Of a stretch of DNA of 64,000 nt, positions 36,178-45,449 are shown piece by piece. This stretch comes from Halobaculum halobium (GTDB taxonomy: Archaea > Halobacteriota > Halobacteria > Halobacteriales > Haloferacaceae), in the NCBI RefSeq assembly GCF_030127145.1, contig NZ_CP126158.1, positions 496,001 through 560,000 on the forward strand. Reading direction: 5' to 3'. A model generated the notes under the pieces. It made no database searches. It worked only from the letters and a program-made list of their open reading frames with translations, and was not told the DNA's origin. Every line of letters starts with the position of its first letter. Position 1 is the stretch's first letter. The translations under genes and the position numbers were made by a program.

Positions 36178-36518
36178 TTGAACCCCTCGTACAGCCGCGT
36201 GAACCGGTCCGCGGCGTCGGACTCGGATCGGTCGACGGTCACCTCGAAGCCGTCGTCGGACAGTTCGAGGTGGACTGCCCTGACACGGGCTCGATACGTC
36301 TTGTAGTGGTGGCCCTCCGGATCGAGTTGCTGTTCGTCCTCGAGCAGGCCGGCGTCGTGAAGGCGTTGGACCCGGCGGTAGACGGTCGAGGAGTCGGCAT
36401 CACAGGCCTCCGAGAGCGACTCGACGGACTTCGTGTCGCCGTACGTCTCCCGGAGGATGGTCCGGGCGTAGTCGTCGCCGAGGAGGTCGACGATCCCGTC
36501 CCCGTCGTCCCCGGCCAT
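36174..36518 (-). CDS. Winged-helix regulator of the DUF7521 operon
   Basis: A 114-residue ArsR-like DNA-binding protein: DDYARTILRETYGDTKSVES, LSEACDADSSTVYRRVQRLH and AGLLEDEQQLDPEGHHYKTY form a winged helix. Small regulators like this accompany DUF7521 membrane proteins in many haloarchaea. It is the first gene of a three-gene operon, and probably controls it. ATG 36518 was chosen (MAGDDGDG). Confidence 0.82.
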   Translation of the reverse strand: MAGDDGDGIVDLLGDDYARTILRETYGDTKSVESLSEACDADSSTVYRRVQRLHDAGLLEDEQQLDPEGHHYKTYRARVRAVHLELSDDGFEVTVDRSESDAADRFTRLYEGFK

Positions 36519-36684
36519 GGTCACTGTCGTGTCGAGCAGCCGGCAAAAGCGTCCCGAATCCGCCATCGGTGTCGACACATCGTCCCCGCGTACCCGACCG
36601 ACACGCAAAATGACCGGCACACGGTTGCAGCGCCGCCAGACCGTCCCGAACGTTTATGTTCTCATATCTGACTCGTTCGCATGT

Positions 36685-37452
36685 ATGTCCTCGCGAGCGA
36701 GCGTCGGCCTCGGACGTGGCGTCGCTTCGTTCCTCCTCTCTCCGTTTCGGCGCCAGACGTATCGCAACTTGGCGTACCTCGCGCTGGCGGTCCCGCTGGG
36801 GTTCGCGTACTTCCTGCTCGTCGCGGTCGGCGTCCCGCTGGGGATCGGGCTCGCGTTCGTGGTCGTCGGGATCCCGTTGCTCGCACTGCTTGTCTCGTTC
36901 GCCCTCGGCTTGGCGGGGGTGGAGCGGTGGCTTGCGACAGCGCTCCTCGGCGTGGAGATAGACCGCTCCGGCCCCGAACTCCCCGGGGACTCACGCCGCG
37001 AACGACTCGTCTCGCTCGCGACCGACCGGAGCACGTGGACGGCGCTGGCGTACCTCCCGACCAAACTGGTCCTCGGGATGGCGTCGTTCACCCTGATCAC
37101 GAGCACGCTGACGACCGGCGTCAGTCTCCTGCTCGTCCCGCTGTACTACGATCAGCCGGGGCTGTACGTCGGCGTGGTGACCGATCGCCCGGTGGAGTTC
37201 CACCCCGCGCTGTACCTCGGCTGGAACCGCCTGCTCGTCGGCTACGAGGCGGTGTTCCGGGTCGACGCCTGGCGCGTCACGACCCTCGGTGAGGCGGCGG
37301 CGGTCGCGCTCGTCGGCGTGTTCGTCCTCCTGTTGGGTCTCCAATTGCTGAACTGGCTCGCGCGCCTGTCCGGCTGGTACACGCGACTGATGCTCGACGG
37401 GACGTACGACGTCGCGGGCGCGGTCCGACGGGCGGTCGGCGGACGCGTATGA
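36685..37452 (+). CDS. Sensor-domain membrane protein, second copy
   Basis: A 255-residue membrane protein, paralogous to the one at 34785-35471. Shared features are TYRNLAYLALAVPLGFAYFL, LLGVEI and a C-terminal hydrophobic pair (LVGVFVLLLGLQLLNWLARL). Six transmembrane segments are predicted. ATG 36685 (MSSRASVGLG) is in frame and about 30 bases after CGTTTATGTTC, a likely TATA element. Divergent from the winged-helix operon, so the two share an intergenic region that could hold the regulator operator. Confidence 0.75.
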   Translation: MSSRASVGLGRGVASFLLSPFRRQTYRNLAYLALAVPLGFAYFLLVAVGVPLGIGLAFVVVGIPLLALLVSFALGLAGVERWLATALLGVEIDRSGPELPGDSRRERLVSLATDRSTWTALAYLPTKLVLGMASFTLITSTLTTGVSLLLVPLYYDQPGLYVGVVTDRPVEFHPALYLGWNRLLVGYEAVFRVDAWRVTTLGEAAAVALVGVFVLLLGLQLLNWLARLSGWYTRLMLDGTYDVAGAVRRAVGGRV

Positions 37453-37464
37453 CTCAGACGACGA

Positions 37465-37842
37465 CTACTTGCGCCCGCCCCACACCCGTTTCTCCGTGAG
37501 GAGTTCGACCGTCAGCGGCTCGGAGACGACGATCTGACACGACAGCCGCGGGTAGCCGAACCGTTCTGCGAGGGAGTCGTGCCAGTGTGACGCCTCCGGG
37601 CCGTCGATGACGCGGACGCCACAGGTGGCACAGAGACCGCGCCCGCCGCAGTTGAGACGCTCCGTCGCCGTCGCGTACGGGGAGAGATCCAGATCCGCGC
37701 CAGCGTCACGGTCGGCGGCGAGTAGCGCGTCGCGGAGCCTCGCGCCGCGCTCGACGTGCAGCGTCACCTCGCCGTCGCCGTGACGGACCCGGACCGGAAC
37801 ACGGCCCGGACAACCGTCGGTCTCGTCGTCGTCGAGTGCCAC
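37465..37842 (-). CDS. 2Fe-2S ferredoxin-like protein
   Basis: A 125-residue protein with a plant-type [2Fe-2S] ferredoxin fold. Cluster cysteines are in CGGRGLCATCGV (CxxxxCxxC) and the distal cysteine in YPRLSCQIVV. It lacks the halophilic insertion of the main haloarchaeal ferredoxin, so it is probably a specialised electron carrier. The start is GTG 37842 (MALDDDETDG). Divergent from queC. Confidence 0.85.
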   Translation of the reverse strand: MALDDDETDGCPGRVPVRVRHGDGEVTLHVERGARLRDALLAADRDAGADLDLSPYATATERLNCGGRGLCATCGVRVIDGPEASHWHDSLAERFGYPRLSCQIVVSEPLTVELLTEKRVWGGRK

Positions 37843-37961
37843 GGGCGTCCTTCGGCGGTCGCGACCAAAAACCGTCGCCGCGTCGCCTCCGATCGCCCCC
37901 GGATGCCGACGGCGAGCCGGGTTCGAAGGGCTATTTTTCCCGCACTCGCTACCCTCCGATC

Positions 37962-38723
37962 GTGACCGAATTGGACTCCGCGAGGGACGACGGACGAACC
38001 GATCGCGGAGCGGTCGTCCTCGTCTCCGGCGGGATGGACTCCGCGACGACTGCCTACGAGGCCCGCGAGCGCGGCTACGACCTCCACTTCCTCCATACGT
38101 CGTACGGACAGAACACCGAATCGAAGGAGCGCGCGTGTGCCGAGGCACTGCGCGAGGAGTTGCACGTACCGACCGACCGCGTCCTCCACATCGAGACGGA
38201 CCACCTCGCGCGGATCGGCGTCTCCTCGCTCACCGATGCGTCGATCGAGGTCGAGGACGCCGATATCGACGCCGAAGACGACGACGTCCCCTCCTCGTAC
38301 GTCCCGTTCCGCAACGCGAACCTGCTCTCGATGGCCGTCTCGTACGCCGAGGCGAACGACTGCCAGGCCGTCTTCGTCGGCGCTCACTCCGAGGACTACT
38401 CCGGCTATCCCGACTGTCGCCCGGAGTTCTTCGAGGCGTTCGAGCGGATGGTCGCTGTCGGCACGAAGCCGGAGACGGACATCGAGATCGTCGCCCCGTT
38501 CGTCGAGGACTCGAAGACCGACATCGCCGAACGGGGCGTCGAACTCGGCGTTCCCTACGAGCTGACGTGGAGCTGCTACCGGGAGGAGGCGCCCGCCTGC
38601 GGCACCTGCGACGCCTGCGCGTTCCGCCTGCAGGCGTTCCAGCGGCTCGGGATCGACGACCCCATCGAGTACGAGGAGCGCCCGGACTACACCGGAGGCG
38701 ACGATCCAGCGAGCGGCCGCTGA
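37962..38723 (+). CDS. queC: 7-cyano-7-deazaguanine synthase QueC
   Basis: A 253-residue PP-loop ATPase that converts 7-carboxy-7-deazaguanine to preQ0, the precursor of archaeosine in archaeal tRNA. The PP-loop SGGMDS is at residues 22-27, with the Cys4 zinc site in SCYREEAPACGTCDAC and the substrate motif YVPFRNANLLSMAVSYAE. The GTG at 37962 is used as start since it is 30 bases after CTATTTTTCC. An insertion EVEDADIDAEDDDVPSS lies before the PFRN motif, typical for haloarchaea. No queD or queE follows, so the pathway is not clustered. Confidence 0.93.
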   Translation: MTELDSARDDGRTDRGAVVLVSGGMDSATTAYEARERGYDLHFLHTSYGQNTESKERACAEALREELHVPTDRVLHIETDHLARIGVSSLTDASIEVEDADIDAEDDDVPSSYVPFRNANLLSMAVSYAEANDCQAVFVGAHSEDYSGYPDCRPEFFEAFERMVAVGTKPETDIEIVAPFVEDSKTDIAERGVELGVPYELTWSCYREEAPACGTCDACAFRLQAFQRLGIDDPIEYEERPDYTGGDDPASGR

Positions 38724-38958
38724 CCGAGTCACGCGAACCTTCTTGTACGAAAGCGGAACCATCGCGGCCGTGTCCTGACGAGCGCTCCGCGAGCGAAACG
38801 CGGTCGCGCGACGCACCGCTCGCGGCCCACGGGTCGGCGGCTGGAACCCGCCGCACCATCGTTCATCCGCGTCGCCAGTTCGCCATCCAGTCGTCGCGGT
38901 TCGCCGTCGCACGCGACGCCGCCTGAACCGCAAGGGATTCCCGCCCACTCGCGTAGCC

Positions 38959-39888
38959 ATGGGTGTGACGAGTCTCGCCGCCATCGACGCGCTCGAGGAG
39001 CGCGTGCCGCCACTCGTCGGCCTCGCCGTCGCGGTCGTCGCCATCTCGACGAGCGCAATCCTCGTCGAGTTCAGCGGTGCCCCGAGCCTCGTAAAGGCGC
39101 TCTACCGCGTCGTGTTCACCACCGCGTTGCTCCTCCCGATCGCGGTGGCCCGACCGGGGGACCGCGCCGCATTCGGCGATCTGAGCGGTCGGGACCTCCT
39201 GCTTGCGACCGTGTCCGGGATCGCGCTCGCGATCCACTTCGCCTCGTGGTTCGAGAGCCTCCGCTGGACGAGCGTCGCCGCGAGCGTGACGCTCGTCCAG
39301 GCGCAGCCGCTGTTCGTCGTCGCCGGCGCGTGGGCGCTGCTCGACGAGCGCGTCGGTCGAAAGACGGTCGTTGGAATCGGCGTTGCGATCGCCGGCATGG
39401 CCGTGATGAGCGTCGGCGACGCGCTGCTGGGCGCCGCGCCCGCAGTCACCGGGCCGGATCCGCTGTACGGCAACGCGCTCGCGGTGCTCGGCGCCGCGAC
39501 GGCGGCCGCGTACGTGCTGCTCGGGCGGTCGCTGCGTCAGCGGCTCCCGTTGCTCCCGTACGTGGTCGTCGTGTACGCGACGTGTGCGCTCGCACTGCTT
39601 GCGGCGACGCTGGCTCGCGGGCACCCGCTAACCGGCTACGGAACCGACGAGTGGCTGCTCTTTCTCGCGATGGCGGCCGGACCCGGGGTGTTCGGTCACA
39701 CGGTGATCAACTGGGCGCTCGCGCACGTCGAGTCCAGCGTCGTCTCGGTCTCGTTGCTCGGCGAGCCGGTCGGCAGCACCATCCTCGCCGCCGTGCTCCT
39801 CGCCGAATACCCGTCGGCGGTGACGCTCGTCGGCGGCGCGGTGGTGCTCGCGGGCGTCATCACGACGGCGCGGGCCCACCAGGCGTAG
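38959..39888 (+). CDS. EamA/DMT-family transporter
   Basis: A 309-residue membrane protein with ten predicted helices in two EamA repeats (SAILVEFSGAPSLVKALYRV first; VIYATCALALLA and LGEPVGSTILAAVLLAEYPS in the second). DMT proteins export amino acids or other small metabolites; the substrate is not known. ATG 38959 follows 233 bases of non-coding sequence after queC that contains no second gene I can support. Confidence 0.88.
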   Translation: MGVTSLAAIDALEERVPPLVGLAVAVVAISTSAILVEFSGAPSLVKALYRVVFTTALLLPIAVARPGDRAAFGDLSGRDLLLATVSGIALAIHFASWFESLRWTSVAASVTLVQAQPLFVVAGAWALLDERVGRKTVVGIGVAIAGMAVMSVGDALLGAAPAVTGPDPLYGNALAVLGAATAAAYVLLGRSLRQRLPLLPYVVVVYATCALALLAATLARGHPLTGYGTDEWLLFLAMAAGPGVFGHTVINWALAHVESSVVSVSLLGEPVGSTILAAVLLAEYPSAVTLVGGAVVLAGVITTARAHQA

Positions 39889-39938
39889 CTGGGGGCGTCG
39901 TGTTCGTCGCTGTTGTCGGTCTCCTCGGCCGACGGTCG

Positions 39939-40424
39939 CTACTCCAGTAACTCGCGCGTCTTTCGGTGACGGAACCGGAACATCGGCTCGAACCCGACCC
40001 ACCCCAGCGGTGACACCGTCTCGCCGAGCACCCCGCCCGGGAACTCGTATCGGACCTCGTCGTCGACGACGGTCTCGCCCCCGCGCTCGTAGAAGCGGTG
40101 GGTGTGTCGCCACAGCGGGAACGGTCCGCCGTCCATCGTGTCGACGAACCGCGCGCGTCCGGCTTCGAGATCGGCCTCGCGCTCGTCGATGCGCGACACC
40201 CACGACTGGCGGGGACCGACTCCGAACGGGCGGGCGCTCATCTCGATCTCGGTCCCAGTCGCGAGCACATCGGGGTCCTCTCTGCCGTCGGGCCCGGTGA
40301 CGCGCTCGACGCTGAGGTTCATGAATCCGGGCGTCAGCGCCTCGAGCCCGCCGATGTCGGAGTGAAACGCCCATACCTCCTCGAGCGGCGCCGAGACACG
40401 AACGCGTCGTCGATAGGTCGCCAT
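39939..40424 (-). CDS. SRPBCC-family protein
   Basis: A 161-residue protein of the START/Bet v1-like SRPBCC fold, which makes a hydrophobic ligand cavity. It opens ATYRRRVRVSAPLEEVWAFH with SDIGGLEALTPGF and ends PLGWVGFEPMFRFRHRKTRE, as in the CoxG-less ligand-binding group that includes many haloarchaeal proteins of unknown role. The start ATG 40424 excludes ten upstream residues in frame. Convergent with the DMT gene. Confidence 0.82.
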   Translation of the reverse strand: MATYRRRVRVSAPLEEVWAFHSDIGGLEALTPGFMNLSVERVTGPDGREDPDVLATGTEIEMSARPFGVGPRQSWVSRIDEREADLEAGRARFVDTMDGGPFPLWRHTHRFYERGGETVVDDEVRYEFPGGVLGETVSPLGWVGFEPMFRFRHRKTRELLE

Positions 40425-40559
40425 ACCCCAGACAGGGACCGCACAGTGAAACACGCATCGGCGCCGCCGACCGCTCGGTCGGTCGGGAGCGCTCGGACAC
40501 CCGACAGTGGCGGGGGCGGTGAGAGAGACGCGAGAGGAGCGGGAGCCAGCGATCCGGTG

Positions 40560-40735
40560 TCACCGCGAGACGGCGCCGGCGATAGCGCCGGCGAGCGCGC
40601 CGATGAGGAAGGCCGGTTCAGCGAGCGCGAACATCGACAGCGCGACCGCGAGCGCGACGGCGAGGGCCGTCGCGAGGTCTGTCAGAGGGCGGCAAGTCTC
40701 GTCGTTCCGGCCGTCGGCCGGCGATCTGGGGACAT
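40560..40735 (-). pseudogene. Frameshifted small membrane protein gene
   Basis: On the minus strand an ORF beginning MSPDRRPTAGTTRLAAL stops at a TGA that overlaps the sequence CCTCTGACAG. If one of the two CT pairs is removed, the frame joins LTDLATALAVALAVALSMFA, then LAEPAFLIGALAGAIAGAVS, giving a plausible 57-residue protein with two transmembrane segments. The stop is at 40560-40562. The region is otherwise 485 bases without a gene. This is either a real two-base insertion or a sequencing error. Confidence 0.5.
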
Positions 40736-40909
40736 CGTCCTGTGGTAGCGATCCGATCGTCGATCGATTCGGGGGCGAATCACCCCTCGGCTCACGAATC
40801 AGACGAGTTACACTTGAACGTGAGGCAGGCGTGTCAACACATCCCGCAATCCCGGCGACACACGGCCGTATCGGTGGTTTTTACGACCGCTGCCCACGAC
40901 GCGTCGCGT

Positions 40910-42334
40910 ATGAGCGAGGACACCAACGAGGAGCAGGAGTTCCGCGTCGAATCCGACAGCCTCGGCGAGATGCAGGTGCCGGCGGACGCCTACTGGGGCG
41001 CACAGACCCAGCGCGCCGTCGAGAACTTTCCCATCAGCGGCGTCGGCTTCAGCCGCCGGTTCGTCCGCGCGCTGGGCGTCGTCAAGAAGGCGGCCGCACA
41101 GGCCAACCGCGATCTCGATCACCTGGAGGCGGACACGGCCGGGGCGATCGTTGCGGCGGCCGACGAAGTCATCGCCGGCGAGCACGACGACCAGTTCCCC
41201 GTCGACGTGTTCCAGACCGGATCGGGCACCTCCTCGAACATGAACGCCAACGAGGTCATCGCCAACCGCGCCGCCGAGATCTCCGGCGCCGAGGTGGGCG
41301 ATCGAGTTATCCACCCGAACGACCACGTCAACTTCGGGCAGTCGAGCAACGACGTGATCCCGACGGCGATGCACGTCGCGGCGCTGGAGGCCGTCGAGAA
41401 GGATCTCATGCCCGCGCTGGAGGAACTGCACGCCGCCTTAGAGGAGAAGGAGGCGGAGTTCGACGGTGTCGTCAAGACCGGTCGAACGCACCTCCAAGAC
41501 GCGACTCCCGTCCGGCTCGGCCAGGAGTTCGGCGGCTACCGCGCGCAGATCCAGAAGGGGATCAAGCGCGTCGGCGACGTGCGCTACCACCTCCGTGAGC
41601 TGGCTCTGGGCGGCACGGCCGTCGGAACCGGACTCAATACCGACCCCGAGTTCCCCGAACTCGCCGCCGAGTACATCTCCGAGGAGACGAACACGCAGTT
41701 CCGCGAGGCCGACAACCACTTCGAGGCGCAGGCGGCTCACGACGCCATGTCGGAGGCCCACGGCGCGCTCCGCACCGTCGCCGGGAGCCTCAACAAGATC
41801 GCCAACGACCTCCGCCTGCTCGCCTCCGGTCCCCGTAATGGCCTCGGCGAGATCGAGCAGCCCGAGAACCAGCCGGGCTCGTCGATCATGCCCGGAAAGA
41901 TCAACCCCGTCGTCGCGGAGGCGGTGAACCAGGTGCACAAGCAGGTCGTCGGCAACGACGCCGCGGTGTCGGCGGGCGCGGCGGAGGGACAGATCGACCT
42001 CAACCTGTACAAGCCGGTGCTGGCGCACAACTTCCTCCAGTCGGCGGAGCTGCTCGCGAACGCCAGCGAAGTGTTCGGCGAGCGCTTCGTCGCCAAGCTG
42101 GAGGCCAACGAGGCGTACGCCGCCGAGCGCGTCGAGCAGTCGATGGCGCTGGCGACGGCGCTCAACCCCGCCATCGGCTACGACAAGGCCAGCGAGGTGG
42201 CCAAGACCGCGCTCAAGGAGGACAAGACCGTCCGCGAGGTCGTCCTGGAGAAGGGGTATCTCACCGAGGAGGAGGCCGACGAAGTGCTGAACCCCGAGGC
42301 GATGACCCACCGCGGTATCCTCGGCGAGGAGTAA
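40910..42334 (+). CDS. fumC: Fumarate hydratase class II
   Basis: A 474-residue enzyme of the citric-acid cycle that hydrates fumarate to malate. The signature GSSIMPGKINP (323-333) and VFQTGSGTSSNMNANEV (100-116), SSNDVIPTAMH (145-155) and GRTHLQDATP (191-200, catalytic His194) are all intact. The usual length is 460-475. ATG 40910 (MSEDTNEEQE) lies about 30 bases after TTTTTACG, a probable TATA element. Convergent with the AsnC-TRASH regulator; monocistronic. Confidence 0.97.
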   Translation: MSEDTNEEQEFRVESDSLGEMQVPADAYWGAQTQRAVENFPISGVGFSRRFVRALGVVKKAAAQANRDLDHLEADTAGAIVAAADEVIAGEHDDQFPVDVFQTGSGTSSNMNANEVIANRAAEISGAEVGDRVIHPNDHVNFGQSSNDVIPTAMHVAALEAVEKDLMPALEELHAALEEKEAEFDGVVKTGRTHLQDATPVRLGQEFGGYRAQIQKGIKRVGDVRYHLRELALGGTAVGTGLNTDPEFPELAAEYISEETNTQFREADNHFEAQAAHDAMSEAHGALRTVAGSLNKIANDLRLLASGPRNGLGEIEQPENQPGSSIMPGKINPVVAEAVNQVHKQVVGNDAAVSAGAAEGQIDLNLYKPVLAHNFLQSAELLANASEVFGERFVAKLEANEAYAAERVEQSMALATALNPAIGYDKASEVAKTALKEDKTVREVVLEKGYLTEEEADEVLNPEAMTHRGILGEE

Positions 42335-42367
42335 CCGACCGGCCGGAGTCGGACGGTCGCCGACCAC

Positions 42368-42970
42368 TCACCCCGACTCCGCGGCGCCTTCTTCCATCCG
42401 CTCGTATCGCTCTGCGAACGTCGACTCGCACGTGGGACAGCAGAAGTGGTACAGCGTTCCGCCCACCCGACTCGCCACGCCTTCGCTGGTGACGCTGTTC
42501 CCACACTCGGCGCACTCCAGCGCGAATTCCGTGCCGGCGACGCTGGGGCTCCACTCGACATCGGAGACCAGGTCGACCGCGTAGTCGTCAATCGGGTCCG
42601 TCCCGACGACCGCCGCGACCCACTCGTCGACGGCGTCTTCGGCGATACGGGCGTACGCGACCACGTCGCTCTCGGCGGTCGCGAACACGTGTTCGACCGC
42701 CTCGCTCGCGCGAAGCGACTCGCGAACGTCGCCGGCACCGCCTGGCGGGAGTTCGAAGCGGAGTAAGACCGGCGTGCCGGCGCGCAGCAGCGATCGGTCC
42801 ACGTCGATCGTGAACCGTCGGATCACGCCAGACTCGCGGAGCCGTGAGACGCGCTCGGACACCGCGGGCGCCGAGAGGTCGACCGCCTCGCCGATGTCGC
42901 TGTATGACCGCCGGCCGTCGGCTGCGAGCATCCGGAGGATCTCCATGTCGGTTTCGTCGAGGTCGCGCAT
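42368..42970 (-). CDS. Lrp/AsnC-family regulator with TRASH domain
   Basis: A 200-residue regulator. The N-terminal helix-turn-helix (DETDMEILRMLAADGRRSYS, DIGEAVDLSAPAVSERVSRL) is followed by an AsnC ligand domain and a C-terminal TRASH metal-binding domain (CAECGN...HFCCPTCESTF, with C, C, C, C and H). Such regulators in haloarchaea respond to copper or other soft metals and control P-type ATPase exporters. No exporter is adjacent here. The start is ATG 42970. Confidence 0.93.
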   Translation of the reverse strand: MRDLDETDMEILRMLAADGRRSYSDIGEAVDLSAPAVSERVSRLRESGVIRRFTIDVDRSLLRAGTPVLLRFELPPGGAGDVRESLRASEAVEHVFATAESDVVAYARIAEDAVDEWVAAVVGTDPIDDYAVDLVSDVEWSPSVAGTEFALECAECGNSVTSEGVASRVGGTLYHFCCPTCESTFAERYERMEEGAAESG

Positions 42971-43146
42971 ATCCGACAGCGACGCGCGCAGCGGTGAAAA
43001 ACGACGCCCCGCCTCTGGTCGGCGTCGCTGCGCCCGTTCCCGTCGATCCCGGCGCCGACTGTCGGTTCCACAAACAGCCGTTTCGAACCGGCTACCGGCC
43101 GGAACAGACCGGTACGTTCAATTCCTCGCGCTCGAAGATATCAGAC

Positions 43147-43314
43147 ATGCCTCAGCTCACCACGAGAGCGACCGGTCGGGATCTCCTGCGCTGCCGACGG
43201 TGCGGAACGGAGTTTCCGGAGGGACGTGCGACCGAAGACGGCTGGCACTACGCGTGCCCCGAGGAGAGCTGTGACGCGAAGGGGCTGGGCGATGGCCTGA
43301 AGCGCGTCGAGTGA
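43147..43314 (+). CDS. Small zinc-binding protein
   Basis: A 55-residue protein MPQLTTRATGRDLLRCRRCG with a later CPEESC pair; together CRRC and CPEESC form a zinc ribbon. The opening methionine is 30 bases after CGTTCAATTC. No named family recognised; similar small zinc proteins abound in haloarchaea. Divergent from the AsnC-TRASH gene. Confidence 0.65.
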   Translation: MPQLTTRATGRDLLRCRRCGTEFPEGRATEDGWHYACPEESCDAKGLGDGLKRVE

Positions 43315-43505
43315 CGGTCTCTGAGTACGGAGGACGGATGCTCTCGGGGTGTGGGCCGCCGCGGGGGAGGCGTCCGGGGTCACGAGTGCGGGCCAAGCGG
43401 GATCGGGGGGTCGTTTCTGCGTACAACGGATCGAGCCGGAGTCGCGCGAGTTCGGCCGTGAGTAATTGACACCCTTTTTCTCCCCGGCCGCCGCACGTTC
43501 GCGCA

Positions 43506-45379
43506 ATGACCGATCGCTCGTTCGACCCCGAGGAACTCGGCCTCGTGGCGGGGCTGGAGATCCACCAGCAGCTCGACACGGCGACGAAGCTCTTCTGTGA
43601 CTCACCGACGACGCTCCGAGAGCCCGAGGAGGCCGAGCGCACCGTCACGCGCTACCTCCATCCCACGAAGTCCGAGTTGGGCGAGATCGACGACGCGGCC
43701 TTAGAAGAGTCGCAGGTCGATCGCACGTTCGAGTACCTCGCGTACGACTCCACCTGCCTCGTGGAGGAAGACGACGAGCCGCCCCACGAACTCGACCAAG
43801 AGGCGCTGGAGGTGGCGATGCAGATCGCGGACCTGCTCGACATGAGCGTCGTCGACCAGGCGCACGTGATGCGCAAGATCGTCATCGACGGCTCGAACAC
43901 GTCCGGCTTCCAGCGGTCCACCCTGCTCGCACAGGAGGGGGAGATCCAGACGTCCGAGGGCGCCGTCGGCGTCGAGGACCTCATGCTCGAGGAGGAGTCG
44001 GCAAAGCGCGTCGAAGAGACGGAAGCCGGCGTGCGCTACTCGCTGGACCGGCTGGGTATCCCGCTGGTCGAGATCGGCACGAAGCCGGACATCTCGACGC
44101 CGGCACAGGCCCGCGAGGCCGCCGAGCGCATCGGAATGCTGCTGCGGTCGACGGGGACGGTGAAGCGCGGCCTGGGCACTATCCGCCAGGACGTGAACGT
44201 CTCCATCGCGGAGGGGGCACGCGTCGAGATCAAGGGCGTCCAAGCCCTCGATCAGATCGACGAGATCGTCGCGACCGAGGTGCGCAGACAGGCCGAACTG
44301 GTCGAGATCGCGGCGGAGCTCGACGAGCGCGGCGCCGCTGTCGGCGACCCGGTCGACGTGACCGACGCCTTCGAGGGGACCGATTCGGGCGTCATCGGCG
44401 GCGCGCTCGACGCGGGCGGCGTCGTCCGCGCGGTTCGGCTGGGGGCTTTGACGGCCTCGTCGGACGGGAGATCGCGCCGGACCGCCGCCTGGGCACGGAG
44501 CTGTCCGACCACGCGAAGCGCCACGGCGCCGGCGGCATCTTCCACACCGACGAGCTGCCGGCCTACGGCGTCACCGAGGCGGAGGTCGAAGCGCTTCGGG
44601 AGGCCGTCGACGCGAGCGAGGGCGACGCGGTCGCGCTCGTCGCCGACGACCCCGAGACCGCGGCGCTGGCGATCGACGCGGCCGCCGAACGCGCGGCGGT
44701 CGCCACCGACGGGGTACCCGAGGAGACGCGCGGCGCGAACGACGACGGCACCACTCGGTACATGCGGCCGCTGCCCGGCGCCGCGCGGCTGTACCCCGAG
44801 ACGGACGTGCCGCCGGTCGACCCCGACCCAAGCGAGGTCGAGACCCCGGAACTGCTCACCGAGAAGGTCGAGCGGTATCAGGAGGAGTACGGCCTCGGCG
44901 CCGGGCTCGCCGAGCAGGTCGCGTACGGCCGTCGGATGCCGCTGTTCGAGTCGGTCGTCGCCGAGGGCGTCGACCCGACGTTCGCGGCGACGACGCTGGA
45001 GTCGACGCTGACGGAACTTCGCCGCGACGACGTGCCCGTCGACGAGCTCACCGACGACGACCTGCGGGGCGTCTTCGGGCTGGTCGAGGACGGCGACCTC
45101 GCGAAGGAGGGCGTGGGCGATGTGCTCACCGTTCTGGCGGAGAACCCGGCGCTGTCGCCCGAAGCGGCAGTCGAGGAGGCCGGCCTCTCCGGCGTCGACG
45201 AGGAGGAGGTGCGCGAGGCGGTCGCCGAGGTCGTCGAGCGCAACGCAGCCCAGGTCGAAGCGGAGGGGATGGGCGCCTTCTCGGGGCTGATGGGCGAGGC
45301 GATGGGGGCCCTGCGCGGGAAGGCCGACGGCGAGGTCGTCAGCGACGCGCTCCGCGAGGAGATTCAAAAGCGCGCCTGA
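43506..45379 (+). pseudogene. gatE: Glu-tRNA(Gln) amidotransferase subunit E with one-base frameshift
   Basis: GatE with GatD converts Glu-tRNA(Gln) to Gln-tRNA(Gln), an essential archaeal step. The first frame (43506-44444) holds the GatB/E cradle (GLEIHQQLDTATKLFC, HPTKSELGEI, DGSNTSGFQRS, GIPLVEIGTKPDI). After VRAVRLG the frame becomes nonsense, while frame 2 continues GFDGLVGREIAPDRRLGTEL through the C-terminal YqeY-like part (SGLMGEAMGALRGKADGEVV) to 45379. Adding one G to the GGGGG run at 44441-44445 restores a full-length protein of about 624 residues. A sequencing error is likely because the gene should be essential. Confidence 0.9.
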
Positions 45380-45449
45380 GCCGGTCGGGAGCCCGGCGGG
45401 CCGGCCTCGACCCGCACCGTTATTCTCGCCGGGGCCGGATGAGCGAACA

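Noticed and set aside
43506-45011. The 501-codon frame as a complete GatE protein
   Set aside because: After about residue 314 its translation turns into Ser/Arg/Thr-rich shadow sequence, while the true GatE continues in another frame.
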